A stretch of DNA of 64,000 nucleotides from Cupriavidus taiwanensis LMG 19424 (GTDB lineage: Bacteria > Pseudomonadota > Gammaproteobacteria > Burkholderiales > Burkholderiaceae): assembly GCF_000069785.1 (NCBI RefSeq), contig NC_010528.1, forward strand, positions 2,232,001 to 2,296,000, in the 5' to 3' direction. The notes under the pieces are model-generated. The model saw only the letters and a program-made list of their open reading frames with translations. It made no database searches and was not told the DNA's origin. The translations under genes and the position numbers were made by a program. The stretch's first letter is position 1. Each line of letters opens with the position of its first letter. Of this stretch, positions 52,653 through 64,000 are shown in pieces.

Positions 52653-52676
52653 CCCTCTCCCGCTTGCGGAAGAGGG
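52653..52676. repeat. Short palindromic repeat, family 2, copy 2
   Basis: CCCTCTCCCGC-TT-GCGGAAGAGGG forms an 11-bp stem with one mismatch. It shares the core CTCTCCCGC...GCGGAAGAG with 35427-35453 and, like it, sits between two convergent genes. Confidence 0.6.
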
Positions 52677-52701
52677 AAGCAAACACTGGCTACGGCGAAA
52701 C

Positions 52702-55044
<2,343 letters not shown>

Positions 55045-55122
55045 GGATAGGCAAGGATTCGGCGCGCCGCGCGTCGGACCACGACGGCCGGCGCACCGGT
55101 TGCTTGTGATTCTTGGTGCCGG

Positions 55123-55920
55123 TCAGGGCATGGGCCGGCGCGCGCCGATCACCATCTTCACGCGCGGGCCGTCGTCGCCACCGGCGCTGGCGCGCTTGAG
55201 CACCACGCCCTGCTGCGGCTGGTACAGCCGGTAGAACTGCAGCACGGTGCTGACATACTGCCGCGTCTCCGGATAGGGCGGGATGCGGTTGTTGTAGCGC
55301 TGCACCGCGCCCTCGCCTGCGTTGTACGCCGCCAGCACCAGCTCGAGGTTGTCGGGGAACTGCTGCATCAGCCAGCTCAGGTAGCGCACCCCGGCGGTGA
55401 TGTTGGTGCGCGGATCGGCCAGCTTCTGCTCGATGGTGCGGCGCGCATCGGCGCTGACGCCAAAGCGCGCGCCGGTATCGGGAATCACCTGCATCAGGCC
55501 GATCGCGCCCTTGGGCGACACCGCCGCCGGGTTGAAGCCGGACTCGACCGCCATCACCGCCTTGACCAGCGCGGGATCGACATCCTGCTTGCCGGCGATC
55601 TGGTGGATCAGCGGCTCGACGGTCTTGATATTGGGATGGTTGAGCACGTAGCGGTACAGCTTGTGCTGCTCGAGGTCGATGTCGCCGCCAACCGCCTGCG
55701 CCTGCCGCGCGGCCAGGCGCCCGGTGTCGAGCCTGCCGCCGTCCTTCATGAACAGCTGGTAGCGCGCGTCGAGCTTCTTGTCGGCGAAGTGCGCCACGCC
55801 GTCGGCATCGATAAAGCCCCACAGCTCGGCATGCGCCGCCGGCACGCAGGCGAGCCCGGCCAGCGCCAGCAGCGTGGCTGCCAGGTTGCGCCTGAGTTTG
55901 CCGGAGGGTCTCATCGTCAT
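55123..55920 (-). CDS. Lytic transglycosylase (SLT domain)
   Basis: This 265-aa periplasmic murein lytic transglycosylase cleaves peptidoglycan to 1,6-anhydro-muropeptides. A signal peptide (about 1-32, ending AHA) is followed by a short DUF4124-like stretch (ELWGFIDADGVAHFAD). The SLT domain has the catalytic glutamate in AVESGFNPAAVSPKGAIGLMQ (about 138) and AAYNAGEGAVQRYNNRIPPY. AAGGAA precedes the ATG at 55920. It lies between parE and parC with a REPIN just upstream. Confidence 0.9.
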   Translation of the reverse strand: MTMRPSGKLRRNLAATLLALAGLACVPAAHAELWGFIDADGVAHFADKKLDARYQLFMKDGGRLDTGRLAARQAQAVGGDIDLEQHKLYRYVLNHPNIKTVEPLIHQIAGKQDVDPALVKAVMAVESGFNPAAVSPKGAIGLMQVIPDTGARFGVSADARRTIEQKLADPRTNITAGVRYLSWLMQQFPDNLELVLAAYNAGEGAVQRYNNRIPPYPETRQYVSTVLQFYRLYQPQQGVVLKRASAGGDDGPRVKMVIGARRPMP

Positions 55921-55959
55921 CGTGGGTTCCTTCTGGTGAGCACCTTGCCAAAATCTACT

Positions 55960-56026
55960 GTCATTCCCGCGCAGGCGGGAATCCAGCGTCTTCAAAGTCG
56001 CTGGGTCCCCGCTTCCGCGGGGACGG
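55960..56026. repeat. REPIN-like pair of inverted REP palindromes, copy 2
   Basis: It matches 8551-8620 in reverse orientation. ATTCCCGCGCAGGCGGGAAT is followed by CCAGCGTCTTCAAAGTCGCTGG and a degenerate second palindrome GTCCCCGCTTCCGCGGGGAC. The second arm has diverged while keeping its pairing, which suggests the hairpin itself is maintained. It lies 40 bp upstream of the lytic transglycosylase start. Confidence 0.85.
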
Positions 56027-56079
56027 CGTGCAAGCGAACTGGGCGATTATCTACCCAATCGCCGGCCGGCGCTCCCCAA

Positions 56080-58071
<1,992 letters not shown>

Positions 58072-58417
58072 GGAGTCGCTACGAAAGTGATGGTCCCGGC
58101 TGCCGCGAGGCGCACAACTGTGCACGCGCCGGGGCACCGGGCACTGCATTGTAATGGAAGCGCGCGACGCCAATCCCGCAGAAAAAGCGCGCCTGCCCCG
58201 CGGCCCGGGCCGGTCCGGCTTGCCGGGCCGCCGGCACTTTTTGCCGGGGCGCCGCGGCTGCGGGCGGCGCCGTACGCGTTTTCCCGAGGCAGAGTAAACT
58301 CCCCACCACCCGGCCCCGGCAAGCCTGATTGCCGTTCCGGCGCGGTAAAACAACAAGCACAGACAATCCTGTCGGCGCCGCCTCACCCGGCGCGGCCGCC
58401 GCACACCGAGCCAAGAC
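58072..58417. other. Divergent control region between parE and the MFS gene
   Basis: These 346 bp are GC-rich. The parE side has a TACAAT -10 (complement of 58148-58153). The MFS side has a loose TAAACT (58295-58300) without a matching -35. No small gene or RNA is evident. Confidence 0.4.
58148..58153 (-). promoter_or_regulatory. Candidate -10 element of parE
   Basis: The complement reads TACAAT, 77 bp upstream of the parE start; the -35 is weak. Confidence 0.4.
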
Positions 58418-59629
58418 ATGCAGAACCGACAACTCTCCCTGACCACCGTGCTTGTGTGCGGTGGCCTGCTGGTCACGCTTTCGATGGGCATCCGGCACGG
58501 CTTCGGCCTGTTCAACCTGCCGATCACCCAGGCCCACGGCTGGAACCGCGAGACCTTCGCCTTTGCGCTGGCGCTGCAGAACCTGATGTGGGGCGCCAGC
58601 CAGCCCTTCGCCGGGGCGCTGGCCGACAAGTTCGGCGCGCTGCGCATCATGCTGGTGGGGGTGGCGCTGTACGTCGCCGGTCTGGTGGTGATGGCGCTGG
58701 CGACCAGCGGCACCGCCTTCGCCACCGGCGCCGGGGTGATGATCGGCATCGCCCAGTCCGGCACCACCTACAGCATCGTCTATGGCGTGATCGGCCGCGT
58801 GGCCAGTCCGGAAAAGCGGGTCTGGGCCATGGGCATCGCCGCCGCGGCGGGTTCGTTCGGCCAGTTCCTGATGATCCCGGTGGAACAGGGGCTGATCTCC
58901 GGGCTGGGCTGGCAGAACGCGCTGTACGTGATGGCGCTGATGGCCTGCGTGATGCTGCCGCTGGCGCTGACCCTGCGCGAGCCGCGCGAGGCCGCGCACA
59001 GCGGCGGCCATCACCAGACCATCGGCCAGGCCATCCACGAAGCCTTCGGCAACCGCAACTTCCAGCTGCTGACGCTGGGCTACTTCGTGTGCGGCTTCCA
59101 GGTGGTCTTTATCGGCGTGCACCTGGCGCCGTACCTGAAGGACCAGGGCCTGACCGATCCCAAGGTGGCCGTGGTGGCGCTGGCGCTGATCGGCCTGTTC
59201 AATGTCTTCGGCACCTATACCGCCGGCGCAATGGGCCAGCGCCTGCCCAAGCGCTACCTTCTCGCGGCGATCTACCTGGCGCGCTCGGTGGTGATCGCCG
59301 CCTACCTGCTACTGCCGCTGACGGTCGCCAGCACCTGGGTGTTCGCGGCAGTGATGGGTTTCCTGTGGCTGTCTACGGTGCCGCTGACCAACGGCATCAT
59401 CGCGCAGGTGTTCGGGGTGAAATACCTGTCGATGCTGTCGGGCGTGGTGTTCTTCTCTCACCAGATCGGCAGTTTCCTCGGCGCGTGGCTCGGGGGCTAC
59501 CTGTATGACCGCACCGGCGGCTACAACACGGTGTGGATGATCGCGATCGGGCTGGGCGTGCTGGCGGCGCTGGTCAACCTGCCGATCCGCGAGCAGGCGG
59601 TGGTGCGGGCGCAACCGGCGGCGGCGTGA
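58418..59629 (+). CDS. MFS transporter
   Basis: This 403-aa major-facilitator carrier has twelve predicted membrane segments. The conserved loop 2-3 motif appears as GALADKFGALRIM after helix 2. GVIGRVASPEKRVWAMGIAAAAG resembles monocarboxylate/oxalate-type carriers, and GGYLYDRTGGYNTVWM is the end of helix 11 to 12. Substrate unknown. Its stop overlaps the start of a 46-aa peptide (TGATG). Confidence 0.88.
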   Translation: MQNRQLSLTTVLVCGGLLVTLSMGIRHGFGLFNLPITQAHGWNRETFAFALALQNLMWGASQPFAGALADKFGALRIMLVGVALYVAGLVVMALATSGTAFATGAGVMIGIAQSGTTYSIVYGVIGRVASPEKRVWAMGIAAAAGSFGQFLMIPVEQGLISGLGWQNALYVMALMACVMLPLALTLREPREAAHSGGHHQTIGQAIHEAFGNRNFQLLTLGYFVCGFQVVFIGVHLAPYLKDQGLTDPKVAVVALALIGLFNVFGTYTAGAMGQRLPKRYLLAAIYLARSVVIAAYLLLPLTVASTWVFAAVMGFLWLSTVPLTNGIIAQVFGVKYLSMLSGVVFFSHQIGSFLGAWLGGYLYDRTGGYNTVWMIAIGLGVLAALVNLPIREQAVVRAQPAAA

Positions 59630-59769
59630 TGAGCACAACCCAGGCGCGCATGGCGAAGGCAGCCGGGCTGGCGATGCTGGCCGGGGTGCTGGCGCTTGGG
59701 TTCGTCGGTTACCTGCGGCCGGGGTTCATGGTCGACCTGACCAATATGGTGCTGGCGTGGTGCGGGTAA
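59629..59769 (+). CDS. 46-aa single-span membrane peptide coupled to the MFS gene
   Basis: The ATG shares one base with the MFS stop (TGATG), the same coupling used between livG-livF and trpB-methylase. The product MSTTQARMAKAAGLAMLAG continues into a hydrophobic helix (LALGFVGYLRPGFMVDLTNMV). It could be an accessory subunit or stabiliser of the carrier. I do not know a family; the coupling and hydrophobicity argue that it is real. Confidence 0.6.
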   Translation: MSTTQARMAKAAGLAMLAGVLALGFVGYLRPGFMVDLTNMVLAWCG

Positions 59770-59791
59770 GGTCCGGCGCTTGCCGGACCTT
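59768..59791 (+). terminator. Hairpin at the end of the MFS/peptide unit
   Basis: The perfect 10-bp stem AAGGTCCGGC / GCCGGACCTT overlaps the stop codon of the small peptide. It lacks a T-run, so termination may be partial. It lies between convergent genes. Confidence 0.45.
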
Positions 59792-59797
59792 CAGGCC

Positions 59798-61732
<1,935 letters not shown>

Positions 61733-62037
61733 GGGAAGGGAGACCAGACAGCGAGGAAAGAGGGACGGGCCGGCGGCGCGGGGCCACCCGGCGGCAGCCC
61801 GCATTGTAGACGACCAGCAACGTGAGCCGGCCGGGCAAAAAAGAAGGGCCCGCGCACTGCGGGCCCAAGAGTCTCTCCTCGGTGCCCTGCTCGCAAGGCA
61901 CGGAACCAGCATAACAACGGCCCACCGCCCGCTCCAGTCGGACAAGTCCGTAAGGGAAAGCCCCGTCAACGACGGTCTTCGCGCCGCGGCCTGGCCGGAC
62001 CAGGCCAAATTGGTACGGCCAAGGCACTCATGCGAAG
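61733..62037. other. Region between uup and benE with a possible leader RNA
   Basis: These 305 bp contain an extended -10 on the minus strand (TGTTATGCT, complement of 61908-61916) and, about 40 bases downstream of the implied start, the hairpin-T-run at 61837-61866. A transcript of about 65 bases would result if it stops there; read-through would make the uup mRNA. Confidence 0.5.
61837..61866 (-). terminator. Intrinsic terminator inside the uup leader (possible attenuator or sRNA end)
   Basis: The perfect stem GGGCCCGC (61846-61853) / GCGGGCCC (61859-61866) has a 5-base loop and is followed on the minus strand by TTCTTTTTTG. No gene on the minus strand ends here, and uup begins about 105 bp further on. 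It therefore either ends a small RNA or attenuates uup. Confidence 0.8.
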
Positions 62038-63252
62038 ATGGCGGCCGTACCCCAAGCGCCTGCTGCCCGTCCCATGACCACCGCTTCCCTCAAATTTTCC
62101 GACCTGTCCGTGTCGGCGCTTGTCGCCGGGCTGGTCGCCACGCTGACCGGCTACACCAGTTCACTGGTGCTGATGATCCAGGCGGGGCACGCGGCCCACC
62201 TGACCGATGCGCAGATCTCGTCGTGGATCTGGGCGCTGTCGATCGGCATGGGGATCACCACCATCGGCCTGTCGCTGGCATTGCGCGTGCCCATCGTGGT
62301 GGCATGGTCCACGCCCGGCGCGGCGCTGCTGATCGCCAGCCTGCCCGGCGTGCCCTATGCCGAGGCCATCGGCGCCTTCCTGCTGGCCGCGTTGCTGATG
62401 ACGGCGGCCGGCATGACCGGCTGGTTCGACAAGCTGATGCGCGCCCTGCCCGCCAGCATTGCCTCGGCGCTGCTGGCCGGGATCCTGTTCCGCATCAGCG
62501 TGGACGTGTTCGTGCAGGCGCAGCACCAGACCGTGCTGCTGCTGGCCATGTTCGCCGCCTTCCTGCTGGGGCGGCGGCTGTGGCCCGCCTATGCGGTGCC
62601 GGGCGTGCTGCTGGCCGGCGTGGTGGTGGCAGGGGTGCTCGGGCAGCTCGATTTCTCGGGCGTGCGGCTGGAACTGGCGGTGCCGGTGTGGACCACCCCG
62701 GCGTTCTCGATGCCGGCCTTCATCAGCCTGGCCATCCCCTTGTTCATCGTCGCGCTGGCGTCGCAGAACATCCCCGGGCTGGCCGTGCTGCAGGCCGATG
62801 GCTACCACGTGCCGGCCTCGCGGCTGATCACCGTCACCGGACTGGCCTCGGCCGCGCTGGCGCCGTTCGGCTCGCACGGCATCAACCTGGCCGCCATCAC
62901 CGCGGCGATCTGCACCGGCCCGCAGGCCGATCCCGACCGCCATCGCCGCTATACCGCGGCGGTGGTCTGCGGCGTCGGCTACCTGGTCGCGGGCACGCTG
63001 GCCGCCAGCATCGCCGCGCTGTTCGCCGCCTTCCCGCAGGCACTGGTGGTGGGCGTGACCGCCTTCGCGCTGCTGGGCTCGATCGCCAACGGCCTGACGG
63101 TCGCCATGCAAACCCCGGCCGAGCGCGAAGCCGCCCTGCTGACCTTCATGATCACGGCCTCGGGCATGACCCTGGCCGGCATCGGCTCGGCCTTCTGGGG
63201 CGTGGTGGGCGGCATGCTGGCCTACCATGTGCTGCGGCCCCGGAGGGCCTGA
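62038..63252 (+). CDS. BenE-family transporter
   Basis: This 404-aa inner-membrane protein of the BenE (benzoate:H+ symporter) family has about twelve hydrophobic segments. Family motifs are VVAWSTPGAALLIASLPGV, ALPASIASALLAGILFRI, ALASQNIPGLAVLQADGY and FGSHGINLAAITAAICTG. No benzoate catabolism genes are nearby, so the substrate is uncertain. The first ATG is 62038; an ATG at 62074 (MTTASLKFSDLS) is an equally plausible start. Confidence 0.88.
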   Translation: MAAVPQAPAARPMTTASLKFSDLSVSALVAGLVATLTGYTSSLVLMIQAGHAAHLTDAQISSWIWALSIGMGITTIGLSLALRVPIVVAWSTPGAALLIASLPGVPYAEAIGAFLLAALLMTAAGMTGWFDKLMRALPASIASALLAGILFRISVDVFVQAQHQTVLLLAMFAAFLLGRRLWPAYAVPGVLLAGVVVAGVLGQLDFSGVRLELAVPVWTTPAFSMPAFISLAIPLFIVALASQNIPGLAVLQADGYHVPASRLITVTGLASAALAPFGSHGINLAAITAAICTGPQADPDRHRRYTAAVVCGVGYLVAGTLAASIAALFAAFPQALVVGVTAFALLGSIANGLTVAMQTPAEREAALLTFMITASGMTLAGIGSAFWGVVGGMLAYHVLRPRRA

Positions 63253-63274
63253 CCGACACGGCCGGCGCCCTCGG

Positions 63275-63793
63275 CTACAGCAGCAGGAAAGCCAGATCGG
63301 ACAGGCCGATGTCCTCCGGCGGCACGCCCTTGCGGCGCTGGAACAGGATGTGCTGCAGCACGCGGTCGCGATCCCCGGCGAAACGCTCGGGATCCAGCCG
63401 CAGCGCCACGCGCGCGTAGTGCTCGGCCAGCAGCCGGTAGACCCGGTGCCGCACCCGCAGCATCTCGTTCCCGGCATGCAGCTGGCTCATGGCGCTGGTG
63501 TTGTCTTCTTCAAGCTGGCGCATGCTCACGACCACGCGGGCGTGCATGCCGCGGTAGCGGTCGGTCTCCGCATGAGCCTTGCGCAGTTCCTCGCGCAGCG
63601 CGCGCAGGTCCTGCATCAGCTTCAGGTTCTGCTGCACGCCGCGCTGGATGCGCGCGGCCTCCTCCAGCGCCTGGTCGGCCGCCGCGATGGTGTCCTGCCA
63701 AGGATTGCCGTCCGGCGCCATGGCCGTGTCCCCGGGCGTCGATGATGCCAAGGACGCCGGGACGGGCGCGCCGTCGATGCCAGTGTGTTGCAT
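63275..63793 (-). CDS. Coiled-coil protein of unknown function
   Basis: This 172-aa soluble protein has a disordered N-terminus and a long predicted coiled coil (about 35-110: AADQALEEAARIQRGVQQNL, LREELRKAHAETDRYRGMH). A basic C-terminal part follows (VYRLLAEHYARVALRLDPERF, LSDLAFLLL). There is no signal peptide, membrane helix or catalytic motif. It is convergent with benE, with 22 bp between stops. I do not recognise a family. Confidence 0.65.
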   Translation of the reverse strand: MQHTGIDGAPVPASLASSTPGDTAMAPDGNPWQDTIAAADQALEEAARIQRGVQQNLKLMQDLRALREELRKAHAETDRYRGMHARVVVSMRQLEEDNTSAMSQLHAGNEMLRVRHRVYRLLAEHYARVALRLDPERFAGDRDRVLQHILFQRRKGVPPEDIGLSDLAFLLL

Positions 63794-64000
63794 TACCGCT
63801 CCCCTTTACCCCATGCCCGCCGCCGGCCTCGTGAATGTGCCGGCCTGGTCAGGCAAAACTGCCGCGACTGCCTGGAATGACCGTCTTGCCGCGGGCCGGC
63901 CTGCGCCCGCCTGCTGCGGTCTTGATCGGCACATTCAATCGCGCGTTGGCGCTTCGCACAACCACCGCGAGGGAGGGACGCGGCTTTGGCGCAACATGCG

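Noticed and set aside
61836..61916. 6S RNA or SRP RNA identity for the RNA upstream of uup
   Set aside because: The implied transcript is far too short for 6S RNA and lacks the 4.5S RNA loop sequence; kept only as a possible attenuator or unnamed sRNA.

Overview
This window is high-GC (roughly two-thirds G+C) bacterial chromosome from a beta-proteobacterium of the Burkholderiales. Gene order and protein sequences point to the Cupriavidus/Ralstonia group, most likely the main chromosome of a Cupriavidus species. The trpA/methylase/trpB/trpF/truA/fimV/asd/leuBDC run and the gltA-sdhEBADC/gntR/mdh/CitE-like/prpC/acnA run are both typical of that group. Nearly all of the window is core metabolism and housekeeping. 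I saw no rRNA, tRNA, CRISPR array, prophage, insertion sequence or plasmid-type module. The most mobile-looking items are small palindromic REP/REPIN-type repeats.

Layout. 1-11816 (minus strand): start of trpA, an orphan DNA methyltransferase wedged between trpB and trpA, trpB, trpF, truA, fimV, asd, and leuB-leuD-leuC. 12152-17059 (minus): a complete branched-chain amino-acid ABC importer (livF, livG, livM, livH, binding protein). 17595-22611 (minus): gltA, sdhE, sdhB, sdhA, sdhD, sdhC. 22888-31209: a GntR/UTRA regulator faces mdh across a promoter region with a perfect 20-bp palindrome. mdh is followed by a CitE-like lyase, prpC (2-methylcitrate synthase), an MliC-like secreted protein and acnA. 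Most of the TCA cycle and part of the methylcitrate cycle therefore sit around one local regulator.

31428-40564: small and poorly characterised genes (a 51-aa membrane peptide, a DUF2863 protein), a TrmB-like methyltransferase, an orphan peptide-type binding protein, a spermidine-synthase-like protein, a TPR membrane protein, a universal stress protein, a hypoxanthine/uracil-type DNA glycosylase, and htpG behind a clear sigma-32 promoter. 40683-48549: a MocR-type regulator diverges from a seven-gene array (VOC protein, AlaX, LysE exporter, EamA exporter, RidA, aminotransferase, GST), with a second LysE exporter convergent at the end. This looks like an amino-acid surplus/mischarging defence cassette and is the most system-like unit in the window. 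48964-63793: lactate permease, an ABC exporter, topoisomerase IV (parC and parE with a lytic transglycosylase between them), an MFS carrier with a coupled 46-aa peptide, the ABC-F protein Uup with a terminator in its leader, a BenE transporter and a coiled-coil protein of unknown function.

All functional statements come from reading motifs, gene order and nucleotide signals by eye. No database search or structure prediction was run. Promoter, operator and terminator calls are pattern-based.
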